From: JAAYCI01 sp964370295
Lineage (GTDB): Bacteria > Bacillota > Clostridia > Oscillospirales > Ruminococcaceae
Direction: 5' to 3'
Length of the DNA stretch: 18,665 nucleotides
NCBI GenBank assembly: GCA_964370295.1
Contig: CAYJIR010000037.1
Coordinates: 1 to 18,665 of the forward strand
Part shown: in pieces, positions 7,182 to 15,024 of the stretch
How the letters are laid out: every line of letters starts with the position of its first letter
Position numbering within the stretch: position 1 is the first letter of the stretch
The notes under the pieces: model-generated
What the model was told of the DNA's origin: nothing
Databases searched by the model: none
What the model saw: the letters and a program-made list of their open reading frames with translations, nothing else
Position numbers and translations under genes: made by a program

Positions 7182-7634
7182 ATGGCAAACAAACAAGAGG
7201 TGTTGCTTGCATTGGAACTGTTCCAAAAAAACAGGCCGCAAAAAGTATTTGATGAGATGAAAAAGAAAGAAATGGGTGTTTTTTCTGTTATAAAATATTT
7301 AAACGAGGCCGAGGGAGAGGTGAACTCTGTTGATATCAGCAAAGCGCTTGGTATTAGCTCGGCCCGTATGGCGGTTCTATTAAAAAAAATGGAGAAAAAG
7401 GGCTTGGTGGTGAAATCCAGCTCTATGCTAGATGCAAGGGCCGTGGCAGTGAAGCTAAGCGATCAGGGCGAGGCACTTGCGGAAAACATAAAAGCGCAAA
7501 TGTTTCAAACCATGGAAAAAATTGTAGACGAATTTGGCCTTGCAGAATTGGAAGCTGTCATGGATAAATTGGGCAAAATAAAACAAATATTAGAGGAAAA
7601 TATGCCCGCTAAAATGGAGGGTTTTGATGGTTAA
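7182..7634 (+). CDS. MarR-family transcriptional regulator
   Basis: A 150-residue winged-helix regulator of the MarR class. The DNA-binding part spans about residues 30-95, with the recognition region 'VDISKALGISSARMAVLLKK' and a wing that includes 'SSSMLDARAVAVKLSDQG', the usual D.R motif of the family. Flanking helices should form the dimer interface. The start ATG has AAAGGAGG at good spacing and lies just after the operator-rich promoter. The 3' end overlaps the start of the ABC exporter by 8 bases, so regulator and pump form one translationally coupled unit. By family precedent it would repress the operon until a small molecule releases it; the ligand is unknown. Confidence 0.92.
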   Translation: MANKQEVLLALELFQKNRPQKVFDEMKKKEMGVFSVIKYLNEAEGEVNSVDISKALGISSARMAVLLKKMEKKGLVVKSSSMLDARAVAVKLSDQGEALAENIKAQMFQTMEKIVDEFGLAELEAVMDKLGKIKQILEENMPAKMEGFDG

Positions 7635-9390
7635 ACTTTTGAAAGGATTAAAAAAGAGAGACTATGCGCTTGCTGTTTTTGTAGTAGTGCTCACTTGTTT
7701 GCAAACCTATTTGGATTTAGCCTTGCCAGACTATATGTCTCAAATCACTGTGTTGGTCCAAACAGAGGGCAGTGCGATGAGCGAGATTTACACCGCCGGT
7801 TTTAATATGCTGCTGTGTGCATTGGGCAGCCTTTTCCTATCGGTTGCTGTGGCGATGATCGCCGCGCATATTGCCGCCAATTTCTCCTTCCTCACGCGAA
7901 GCCGTATGTTTCAAAAAGTGATGGGTTTTTCTATGCAAGAGGTCAATTCGTTTTCCACCTCTAGCTTGATAACCCGAACGACAAACGATATCACGCAGGT
8001 GCAACTTTTGGTTGTGATGGGGATGCAAATGCTGATAAAAGCACCCATCACCGCCGTGTGGGCCCTTTTGAAAATTGCAGAAAAAAATAGCTCGTGGACC
8101 ATTGTCACCGCCGTTGCCGTGTTTGTTTTGCTTTTTATTGTTTCTGTATGTTTGTCTTTGGCGGTACCGAGGTTTAAAATTTTGCAAACACTCACCGACA
8201 ACATCAACCGTGTGGCGAAGGAAAGCTTGGATGGTCTCAGTGTGGTGCGCGCCTACAATGCCGAAGCGTATCAGGGAAAAAAATTTGAGCTTGCCAACGA
8301 AACACTGACCAAAACCAATTTATTTACGTCTAGAACCATGTCGTTTTTGATGCCAAGCATTCAAATGGTCAGTAGTGGCCTTGTGCTCGCCGTGTACTTG
8401 GTGGGGGCAGTCTTAATCAGCGAGGCCGTAGGCCTTGCACAAATCACCCTGTTTTCAGACATGATTGTGTTTTCTAGCTATGCCATGCAGGTGATTATGT
8501 CGTTTATGATGTTGGTGATGGTTTTCATGCTTTTGCCAAGAGCCATGGTATCGGCAAAGCGCATCAACGAGGTGCTTGACACAGAGAACACCGTGATTGA
8601 GGGTGATAAAACGAAGGGAAACACGGAAAAACAGGGAGAAATAGAGTTTTGCAAGGTGAGTTTTAAGTATCCCGGGGCCGAAGAATATGTTTTAAAAGAT
8701 ATCAGCTTTACGGCAAAGCAAGGGGAAACGGTGGCCCTTATTGGTTCTACAGGTTGCGGAAAAAGCACGCTCGTCAATTTGGTGCCGCGATTTTATGATG
8801 TGGTGCAAGGCGAAGTGCTGGTGAATGGGATAAATGTAAAAGAATATACGAAAAAATCGCTCAGCAACCTCATTGGGTATGTTTCGCAAAGGGCCACGCT
8901 ATTTACGGGCACGGTGCAGTCTAATGTGGCTTTTGGCGACAGTGACAATGCCGAGCAAAACTTAGAAAATTTGTCGTCTGCCGTGGAAACTGCCAAGGCA
9001 AAAGAGTTTGTGCAAACTTTAGAAAACGGCTATGAGGCGGCCGTGGCGCAAGGCGGGCGAAACTTCTCCGGTGGGCAAAAGCAGCGCATTTCCATTGCAA
9101 GAGCTGTCTATAAAAAACCGCAAATCTATATCTTTGACGATTCTTTTAGTGCCTTGGACTACAAAACAGACCGGGAGTTGCGCCACTCGCTAAAGCAAGA
9201 ATGTGGGATGGCTACCATGCTGATTGTGGGCCAGAGAATTGGAACCATCAAAGATGCCGATAAAATTGTGGTTTTGGAAGAGGGAGAAGTGGTGGGCATG
9301 GGCCATCACAAAGAATTGCTTGAAAGCTGTGAGGTGTATAGACAAATTGCGCTTTCTCAGCTTTCGGAAGAGGAGCTAAAACATGCGTAA
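7627..9390 (+). CDS. Heterodimeric ABC exporter, subunit with degenerate ATPase site
   Basis: A 587-residue half-transporter: six membrane helices in the first ~320 residues, then a nucleotide-binding domain. Walker A 'GSTGCGKST' starts at residue 373 and the signature 'FSGGQ' lies at about 480. Walker B ends in Asp505 where the catalytic Glu normally stands ('IFDDS'), and the H-loop His is replaced by Gln536 ('VGQRIGT'). This Asp/Gln pair is the hallmark of the non-catalytic subunit in heterodimers such as TM287/288 and BmrCD. The partner is encoded next, overlapping by 8 bases. The ATG at 7627 has GGAGG six bases upstream; a TTG one codon earlier is less well spaced. A multidrug or peptide exporter is the family expectation; the substrate is unknown. 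Confidence 0.95.
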   Translation: MVKLLKGLKKRDYALAVFVVVLTCLQTYLDLALPDYMSQITVLVQTEGSAMSEIYTAGFNMLLCALGSLFLSVAVAMIAAHIAANFSFLTRSRMFQKVMGFSMQEVNSFSTSSLITRTTNDITQVQLLVVMGMQMLIKAPITAVWALLKIAEKNSSWTIVTAVAVFVLLFIVSVCLSLAVPRFKILQTLTDNINRVAKESLDGLSVVRAYNAEAYQGKKFELANETLTKTNLFTSRTMSFLMPSIQMVSSGLVLAVYLVGAVLISEAVGLAQITLFSDMIVFSSYAMQVIMSFMMLVMVFMLLPRAMVSAKRINEVLDTENTVIEGDKTKGNTEKQGEIEFCKVSFKYPGAEEYVLKDISFTAKQGETVALIGSTGCGKSTLVNLVPRFYDVVQGEVLVNGINVKEYTKKSLSNLIGYVSQRATLFTGTVQSNVAFGDSDNAEQNLENLSSAVETAKAKEFVQTLENGYEAAVAQGGRNFSGGQKQRISIARAVYKKPQIYIFDDSFSALDYKTDRELRHSLKQECGMATMLIVGQRIGTIKDADKIVVLEEGEVVGMGHHKELLESCEVYRQIALSQLSEEELKHA

Positions 9391-11236
9391 AAATGAATAT
9401 GAGCTTGGCTCGCACGAAAAAAAGAAGGTGCAAAATCGTGGCCCCGGCATGCAAATGGATGGCGAAAAAGCCAAAGATGTGAAACAGGTGATAAAAAAGC
9501 TATTTGCCTATATAAAAACCCATCGTACAATTATGTTTGTGGCGGTTTGCTTTGCCATGCTGGGTTCCATATTAACCCTGATAGGCCCCGGGCAGCTAAG
9601 TGCCATTACCGATGAAATCACAAAAGGCATTCAAGGAGCCGTGGCCGGTGGGGACGGCATTGATATGGAAGCCGTGTTCTCCGCGGGGGTGTTTTTGGCC
9701 ATTGTTTATGCAGCAAGTTATGGCTTGTCCATTTTACAAGGTGTGATGATTAGCACCGTGATGCAAAATACCGCCAAAAACCTACGCACAGATATTTCGA
9801 ACAAAATAAACCGTTTACCTATGATGTATTTTTCGAAAAACACCAAAGGCGACGTGCTTTCGCGTGTCACGAACGACGTGGACACCTTGGGGCAAACGCT
9901 TTCACAATCGATGGGAAGCTTTATTTCTTCGCTCACCTTGATTTTGGGCTCTGTGCTTATGATGACACTCACCAACATTAGTTTGACACTCACGGCGATC
10001 CTTTCCACCGCCATTGGATTTGTGCTTATGATGTTGACAATGCGGCTTTCGCAAAAATATTTTAAAAGCCAGCAAGACCATCTTGGCAAAATAAATGGCC
10101 ATATTGAAGAGATGTATGCCGGGCATACGGTTGTGAAGGCATACAACGGCGAAGAAAATGCAGTTCAATGGTTTGACGATGTGAATGCACAGCTAAAAAA
10201 CAGTGCTTTTCGTGCCCAGGCACTTTCGGGCCTAATGATGCCCCTGATGACGTTTATAGGCAATTTAGGCTATGTTTGTGTGTGCATTGTGGGTGCTCTG
10301 CTTGCCCTAAATGGAAGCATCAGTTTTGGCATCATCGTAGCTTTTATGGTATATATCCGCTTGTTTACACAGCCGCTTGGGCAAATTGCACAGTCCATGC
10401 AGAATTTGCAGTCCGGCATGGCGGCTGCCGAAAGAGTGTTTGAGTTTTTGGGGGAAGAAGAGATGGAAGACGAAACCCATAAAAACAAGAGTCTTGGCAC
10501 GGTGAAAGGTGATGTGTTCTTTAAGAATGTGCGCTTTGCTTATGAAAAAGATAAAACCATCATTCATAACTTTAGTGCAAGCGTAAAGCAGGGACAAAAA
10601 ATTGCAATTGTAGGCCCTACCGGGGCGGGTAAAACAACGATGGTGAATCTACTGATGCGTTTTTATGAACTGGGCGCCGGCGACATACAAATTGATGGAA
10701 CCTCCATCCAAAATGTGAAAAGAGAGGACGTGCACAACCAATTTAGCATGGTGCTGCAGGATACTTGGATTTTTGAGGGAACTTTACGCGAAAATTTGGT
10801 TTACGCTAGCGAAAATTGCTCTCAAGAGAAGATGAAGAGTGCAACGAAGGCCGTGGGGTTGCATCACTTTGCCAAAACATTGGAACATGGGTATGATACC
10901 ATATTGGACGATAAGCTGGATTTGTCGCAAGGGCAACGCCAGCAAATCACAATTGCAAGGGCAATGATAGCCGACAAGCCCATGCTCATTCTAGACGAGG
11001 CCACCTCTTCCATCGACACAAGAACCGAGCTACAAATTCAGGCCGCTATGGACGCACTGATGGAAAACAGAACTTCATTTGTCATTGCACACAGATTGTC
11101 TACCATCAAAAACGCAGACTTGATTTTGGTTATGAAGGACGGCGATGTGATAGAAACCGGAAGCCACAACGAACTCTTGGAACAAGAAGGTTTTTATGCA
11201 GAGCTTTACAATGCGCAGTTTGAGAAAGCCGGGTAA
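9383..11236 (+). CDS. Heterodimeric ABC exporter, catalytic subunit
   Basis: A 617-residue half-transporter with a ~45-residue polar N-terminal extension, six membrane helices and a canonical nucleotide-binding domain. Walker A 'GPTGAGKTT' starts at residue 411. Walker B 'LILDEATSS' retains the catalytic Glu539, and the H-loop 'IAHRLST' retains His570. The signature is 'LSQGQ' (514-518) instead of LSGGQ, as in the TM288-type partner whose signature faces the degenerate site. With the preceding subunit it should form one complete exporter with one active and one regulatory ATP site. A 13 bp hairpin follows directly after the stop codon. Confidence 0.95.
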   Translation: MRKNEYELGSHEKKKVQNRGPGMQMDGEKAKDVKQVIKKLFAYIKTHRTIMFVAVCFAMLGSILTLIGPGQLSAITDEITKGIQGAVAGGDGIDMEAVFSAGVFLAIVYAASYGLSILQGVMISTVMQNTAKNLRTDISNKINRLPMMYFSKNTKGDVLSRVTNDVDTLGQTLSQSMGSFISSLTLILGSVLMMTLTNISLTLTAILSTAIGFVLMMLTMRLSQKYFKSQQDHLGKINGHIEEMYAGHTVVKAYNGEENAVQWFDDVNAQLKNSAFRAQALSGLMMPLMTFIGNLGYVCVCIVGALLALNGSISFGIIVAFMVYIRLFTQPLGQIAQSMQNLQSGMAAAERVFEFLGEEEMEDETHKNKSLGTVKGDVFFKNVRFAYEKDKTIIHNFSASVKQGQKIAIVGPTGAGKTTMVNLLMRFYELGAGDIQIDGTSIQNVKREDVHNQFSMVLQDTWIFEGTLRENLVYASENCSQEKMKSATKAVGLHHFAKTLEHGYDTILDDKLDLSQGQRQQITIARAMIADKPMLILDEATSSIDTRTELQIQAAMDALMENRTSFVIAHRLSTIKNADLILVMKDGDVIETGSHNELLEQEGFYAELYNAQFEKAG

Positions 11237-11240
11237 GAAA

Positions 11241-11269
11241 TGAAGAGAGGCCGCTTCGGCCTCTCTTCA
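11241..11269. terminator. Stable hairpin after the ABC exporter operon
   Basis: A perfect 13 bp stem (11241-11253 with 11257-11269) with a three-base loop lies four bases after the exporter stop codon. It lacks a T tract, so it may protect the 3' end of the mRNA or act as a weak terminator, not as a textbook intrinsic terminator. Confidence 0.65.
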
Positions 11270-11524
11270 GGCCGTCAATAAAGCAGCAATTGCGTCGTCA
11301 GGCTGCAGAAGCCGCGGCAGAACCATATCAACTATATGCGCCTTTGCGTCATTTGTTGCAAGCTCCGCAGAGCGAATCCAGCGAGCAACCGCCGAAGGCG
11401 GCACTTGGGAGGGTCGGGCTCCTAGCACTTGGCACTTTCTTGCCGCCCTGCACTCTTTTGCCGTTTTGTAGGGATAGATGCCGATGAAGCCCCCAAAGAT
11501 GCATATCATGGAATAAGAATTTTC
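11270..11524. other. Intergenic stretch between exporter and TetR modules
   Basis: About 255 bases, visibly richer in GC than the surroundings between 11280 and 11460. A short hairpin (CCGCC-GAA-GGCGG, 11389-11401) and repeated GCACTTGG words are present. Open frames on both strands exist but lack ribosome binding sites, and the longest minus-strand one runs through the TetR promoter, so none is called. It could be a decayed gene or an untranslated region. Confidence 0.5.
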
Positions 11525-11552
11525 TTGACAAACATACCGATGGTATGATATT
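11525..11552 (+). promoter_or_regulatory. TetR promoter with operator palindrome
   Basis: A consensus -35, TTGACA, lies at 11525-11530, with GATATT at 11547-11552 as a fair -10 at 16 bp spacing. The spacer is filled by the perfect palindrome CATACC-GAT-GGTATG (11533-11547), placed to block RNA polymerase. Position directly upstream of the TetR gene supports autoregulation. Confidence 0.75.
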
Positions 11553-11586
11553 GTGGTTAGAATGAACGGCATGCAAAGGAGCAACT

Positions 11587-12216
11587 ATGGCGAGAAATAA
11601 ATATCCAGAGCAAACGGTTGAGCGGATATTGGATGTGTCAACAAGGCTTTTTCTTGAAAAAGGATATGACAATACAAGTATGCAAGATATTATTAACGAG
11701 CTGGATGGACTTACAAAAGGTGCTATCTATCATCACTTCAAGTCGAAAGTGGATATATTTGATGCGGTTGGAACCAGAATCAGCCGCGAGAACGAAGCTG
11801 TTCTAATTGAGCTGAAAAATGACAAAAGCTTAAAAGGGGCAGAAAAACTTAAAAAACTTGTAAGAACAAGTGTGCACAGCCAAGTCACAAAAACACTTAT
11901 CCAAATGACGCCAAACTTTATGGACAATCCGAAATTTTTGGTTTTGCAATTAAAAAGCTCTTGTAATGAAGTTGTTCCTGAATATATATTCCCTATCATA
12001 GAAGAGGGTGTTTTAGATGGAACGATTGAAACCGATAAGCCGTATGAGCTTGCCGAACTGATTACCCTTTTGATAAATGTATGGTTAAATCCAACCATTC
12101 TTGGCACAAATAGAGAGCGCTTGCCTGCAAAATGTAGCATGCTTAATGAAATTGCCGCACAGTATAAATTGACGTTATTTGACGAAGAAACAATTGAAAT
12201 TATCAAGGCGTTATAA
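11587..12216 (+). CDS. TetR/AcrR-family transcriptional regulator
   Basis: A 209-residue regulator with the family's N-terminal three-helix DNA-binding domain (about 10-57), including 'TSMQDIINEL' and the recognition segment 'TKGAIYHHFKSK'. The C-terminal ~150 residues are helical and would hold the dimer and ligand pocket; this part matches no named subgroup I can identify. AAAGGAG precedes the ATG. It has its own operator and a terminator directly after its stop codon, so it is transcribed separately from the transporter genes that follow. A similar pair of operator half-sites in front of those genes suggests they are its targets. Confidence 0.92.
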   Translation: MARNKYPEQTVERILDVSTRLFLEKGYDNTSMQDIINELDGLTKGAIYHHFKSKVDIFDAVGTRISRENEAVLIELKNDKSLKGAEKLKKLVRTSVHSQVTKTLIQMTPNFMDNPKFLVLQLKSSCNEVVPEYIFPIIEEGVLDGTIETDKPYELAELITLLINVWLNPTILGTNRERLPAKCSMLNEIAAQYKLTLFDEETIEIIKAL

Positions 12217-12222
12217 AAGAAT

Positions 12223-12252
12223 AACTGCTCGCTCTCCGGGCAGTTTATTTTT
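12223..12252 (+). terminator. Intrinsic terminator after the TetR gene
   Basis: A 9 bp stem with one G.T pair (12223-12231 with 12237-12245) and a five-base loop is followed by TATTTTT. It ends the TetR transcript seven bases after the stop codon. Confidence 0.8.
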
Positions 12253-12261
12253 GGACATATA

Positions 12262-12286
12262 CATACCAACCGAATGTATGATAAAA
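12262..12286 (+). promoter_or_regulatory. Putative TetR operator and -10 before the ABC/MFS operon
   Basis: CATAC (12262-12266) and GTATG (12276-12280) form an inverted pair like that in the TetR gene's own promoter; the shared words are ACATACC on the left and GTATGATA on the right. The gap between half-sites is 9 bases here against 5 there. TATGAT at 12279-12284 could serve as the -10. No good -35 is visible at the standard distance. The site lies just upstream of the ribosome binding site, so repression by the adjacent TetR protein is plausible but unproven. Confidence 0.55.
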
Positions 12287-12300
12287 AAGGAGATGGTTTT

Positions 12301-13008
12301 ATGGAAACAATGTTTAAAACGGATCATTTGTGCAAGAGTTATGGCGCCACATCGGTGCTAAGCCACATCTGTTTTGAGGTGAAAAAAGGTGAATTCATCG
12401 GACTTCTTGGCGGAAACGGGGCCGGTAAAACCACATTGCTGAAGCTCTTATGCGGGCTGCTCGAGCCAACGGAGGGAGAAATTGAAGTTCTTGGCCATTC
12501 GCCTTGGAACGAGCCGGATAAAGTGCTTGAAAGGCTGGGAATCATGGTCGAAACCCCCGTTTTCTACGAGCATTTAAGCGCGTATGAAAACCTAAAGATC
12601 CATTTGGAATATCTAAATAGGCAAGCAGATATAAACCGCATTTTAGCATCCGTCGGTCTTCTTGCTGCAGGAAAAAAGCCTGTTTCCAAGTTTTCTATGG
12701 GCATGAAACAAAGGCTTGGCATTGCAAGGGCCATCAGCCACAATCCCGATATTTTGCTGCTTGATGAGCCAATTAACGGTTTAGACCCGGTGGGTATCAA
12801 AGATATGCGAAAGCTATTCTTAGACTTAAAAGAAAAAGGAAGCACTATCATTCTATCAAGCCATATTTTAGGGGAAATACTACAGACGGCGGAAAGTGTT
12901 GCTGTGATATCAAGGGGTCGTTTAGAGCGCCTTGGCACAATGGAAAATTTGCAAAAACAATATGGGAACGAAACAGAAAATTACTTGATTGAAAGGATGC
13001 GTGGCTAA
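12301..13008 (+). CDS. ABC transporter ATP-binding protein, Bcr/lantibiotic-immunity type
   Basis: A 235-residue cytoplasmic ATPase. Walker A 'GGNGAGKTT' lies near residue 40, the signature 'FSMGMKQR' near 133, Walker B 'ILLLDEP' near 155 and the H-loop 'SSH' near 190. The 'FSMGMKQRLGIA' signature and 'INGLDPVGI' after Walker B fit the group that includes BcrA and LanF immunity ATPases. The ATG at 12301 has AAAGGAG eight bases upstream; an upstream ATG at 12274 falls inside the operator and was rejected. The permease starts 1 bp after its stop. Export of, or resistance to, a peptide antibiotic is a family-level inference. Confidence 0.92.
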   Translation: METMFKTDHLCKSYGATSVLSHICFEVKKGEFIGLLGGNGAGKTTLLKLLCGLLEPTEGEIEVLGHSPWNEPDKVLERLGIMVETPVFYEHLSAYENLKIHLEYLNRQADINRILASVGLLAAGKKPVSKFSMGMKQRLGIARAISHNPDILLLDEPINGLDPVGIKDMRKLFLDLKEKGSTIILSSHILGEILQTAESVAVISRGRLERLGTMENLQKQYGNETENYLIERMRG

Positions 13009-13009
13009 G

Positions 13010-13717
13010 ATGAGGAACTTAATCGGGTTGGAGGCCAAAAAAAATAATCTAAGGCCCTATTTTCTTGGGGTTTTCGGGATATTCTTGGCTGTCGTGGCGA
13101 TGGGGCTGCTATTTTGTGCTGTGCCTGTGTTAGAGCCAAACGATGCGGCAGCACAGGAGTTTGCAAACCCCTCTGTGATTATCACCATGATATCCATCAT
13201 TTCAATGAGTGCCTTTGCAATTTTGGCATCGGTGATGCACGCGAAATTTGTTGTAGAGGAATACACAGGGCGAAAAAATGTGCTGCTTTTTACCTACCCC
13301 CAAAAAAGAAGCACCATACTACTGGCAAAAATCTTGCTTATCTTCGGCTTTACATTTGTGATGATGTTTGTGGTTACTATGGTTTCTTGTTTTGCAGTGG
13401 GATTTATTGCAAATGGAATAGGGCTTATTGCACAGCCATTTGCAGATGTCCGCTTTATGGTAACATACAGCATAATTTTTTCTTTTGTCGCAAATTTTAT
13501 AGGGTTGATTTCACTGAAAATAGGGTTTTATAAAAAGTCTGTTATAGTGCCAATTGTTGTGTCCACAATCCTGGTTTCGCCCTTCGGAAATGCTGTGATG
13601 CTTTTGGGCACAAACACAAAGGTTGCTTTTATCATGGCCGGTGGCGTGCTGCTTTTGGTATCGGTTGTTTTGTTCATAGGGCTTCTGAAAAAAGTGAACA
13701 AAATGGAGTGTGTGTGA
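13010..13717 (+). CDS. ABC transporter permease subunit (ABC-2-like)
   Basis: A 235-residue membrane protein with about six predicted hydrophobic helices and a soluble loop near residues 36-50. The 'EYTGRKNVLLFTYPQKRS' stretch in the first cytoplasmic region is typical of ABC-2 permeases that pair with Bcr-type ATPases. The ATG at 13010 was chosen because it directly follows the ATPase stop codon; the best Shine-Dalgarno match (GAAAGGA) is 12 bases upstream, so GTG at 13001 or coupled initiation remain possible. The last base of its stop codon is the first base of the next ATG. Together with the ATPase it should form one efflux pump. Confidence 0.88.
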   Translation: MRNLIGLEAKKNNLRPYFLGVFGIFLAVVAMGLLFCAVPVLEPNDAAAQEFANPSVIITMISIISMSAFAILASVMHAKFVVEEYTGRKNVLLFTYPQKRSTILLAKILLIFGFTFVMMFVVTMVSCFAVGFIANGIGLIAQPFADVRFMVTYSIIFSFVANFIGLISLKIGFYKKSVIVPIVVSTILVSPFGNAVMLLGTNTKVAFIMAGGVLLLVSVVLFIGLLKKVNKMECV

Positions 13718-14934
13718 TGAAACAAACGAAATTGTGGCAAAAAGATTTCACTTTGGTGGTTATCGGGCAAATTATATCGCTTTTTGGAAATGGGATTCTT
13801 CGTTTTGCTTTGCCGCTTTATTTGTTAAATATAACAGGCTCGTCTGCACTTTTTGGCCTCGTTGCTGCGATATCATTTTTGCCATTTGCGTTGCTTATGC
13901 CCATTGGCGGCATCCTTGCAGATAGGGCAAATAAGCGAAATATTATGGTGATGCTGGACTTTGCAACGGGCATATGGATGCTGTTTTTCTATTTCGCAAT
14001 AGATAGGGTTCCACTCATACCATTGATGATGGTGACACTGATGATTTTATATAGCCTTGGTGGGCTCTATCAACCAACAGTTGGGGCAAGTGTTCCTGTG
14101 TTGTTGGACGAAAAAATACTGGCGAAAGGCAATGGCATTGTTAGCAGTATCGGGGGGCTTTCAAATTTAGTATCACCTGTTATAGGGGGTGTGTTGCTTG
14201 GTGGTTTTGGTATTGAATCCATTGTTTTTGTGTCTGTTTTCTGTTTTTTCGCCTCCGCTTTCTTAGAGCTTTTTATAAAAATACCACACAAAAAAGAAGA
14301 GCGCACATCTTCTATACTTTGTATGGTAAAAGACGATTGGGGTGTTTCGATACACTTTATTTTCAAGGAAAAACCGGCACTTCGTAAATTGATGCTTGTC
14401 ATTTGCTTGCTCAATGCACTGATATCGGCTTTGATCATCATCGCACTTCCTGTGCTTATCACCGAAAGGCTTTCTCTTAGCGAGGAAATGTATGGTTTCG
14501 CGCTCGCTGTCCTTGCCTTTGGGGGGCTTTTTGGCGGCGTTATCGCAAGTGCGCGCGGAGAGAAACTTCGCATACAAAGTCTTTACAAATACATGGTTTT
14601 CGTCTCTTTAAGCCTTATCCCTATGTCGGTGGCCATGGCTTTTGGTAGGAGCGCGGTGCTGTCCTATGTGCTTCTTTTAATCAGTGTCTTTTTAGCCATG
14701 TGCATTTCAACCTTAGCATCGGTTACAATTATCACCTTTATTCAACGCGAAACGGCTGAAAATATGATAGGAAAAACGATGGCATTGGTAATGACGGTGG
14801 GGATGCTTGCCTCTCCCCTTGGGCAAATGGTGTATGGAATTGCCTTTGAGTATTTTGTGGGCTATGAAAGTATTGTGGTTTTAGTGGCGGTGTTCCTTTC
14901 TGTCTGTGTTGGGTTTTATGCAAAAAAAATTTAA
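13717..14934 (+). CDS. MFS efflux transporter (DHA3-like)
   Basis: A 405-residue transporter with about 12 predicted membrane helices and the classic MFS loop motif 'GGILADRANKR' between helices 2 and 3 (near residue 67). Overall pattern and length suit the drug:H+ antiporter group that includes macrolide efflux proteins; the substrate cannot be read from sequence. GGAG precedes the ATG, which overlaps the permease stop codon by one base, so translation is coupled. Having an MFS pump as third gene of an ABC operon under a TetR regulator suggests a two-pump response to one class of toxic compound. Confidence 0.92.
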   Translation: MKQTKLWQKDFTLVVIGQIISLFGNGILRFALPLYLLNITGSSALFGLVAAISFLPFALLMPIGGILADRANKRNIMVMLDFATGIWMLFFYFAIDRVPLIPLMMVTLMILYSLGGLYQPTVGASVPVLLDEKILAKGNGIVSSIGGLSNLVSPVIGGVLLGGFGIESIVFVSVFCFFASAFLELFIKIPHKKEERTSSILCMVKDDWGVSIHFIFKEKPALRKLMLVICLLNALISALIIIALPVLITERLSLSEEMYGFALAVLAFGGLFGGVIASARGEKLRIQSLYKYMVFVSLSLIPMSVAMAFGRSAVLSYVLLLISVFLAMCISTLASVTIITFIQRETAENMIGKTMALVMTVGMLASPLGQMVYGIAFEYFVGYESIVVLVAVFLSVCVGFYAKKI

Positions 14935-14960
14935 TTTATAGTGTGATGAAATACTCGATG

Positions 14961-14995
14961 AATCAGCCCCACCGCATATCGCGGTGGGGCTGATT
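14961..14995. terminator. Long bidirectional hairpin between convergent MFS genes
   Basis: A perfect 15 bp GC-rich stem (14961-14975 with 14981-14995) with a five-base loop separates two genes that end towards each other (stop codons at 14934 and 15025). No T tract is evident on either side, but position and stability suggest it stops transcription in both directions. Its right arm belongs to a repeat also seen near the right end. Confidence 0.7.
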
Positions 14996-15023
14996 GAACG
15001 CTGCAGGGGTTTATGCAGCAGGC
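14981..15023. repeat. REP-like repeat, copy 1
   Basis: The segment from GCGGTGGGGCTGA through GCAGGGGTTTAT to CAGCAGG closely matches 18562-18604, with few substitutions over ~43 bases. It includes a 6 bp hairpin (GCTGCA with TGCAGC). In this copy it lies between the convergent MFS genes, beside the longer hairpin. Confidence 0.7.
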
Positions 15024-15024
15024 A

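Noticed and set aside
11267..11584. 105-codon minus-strand open frame between the ABC exporter and TetR genes
   Set aside because: It would run through the TetR promoter and operator, has no ribosome binding site, and shows no recognisable motif.
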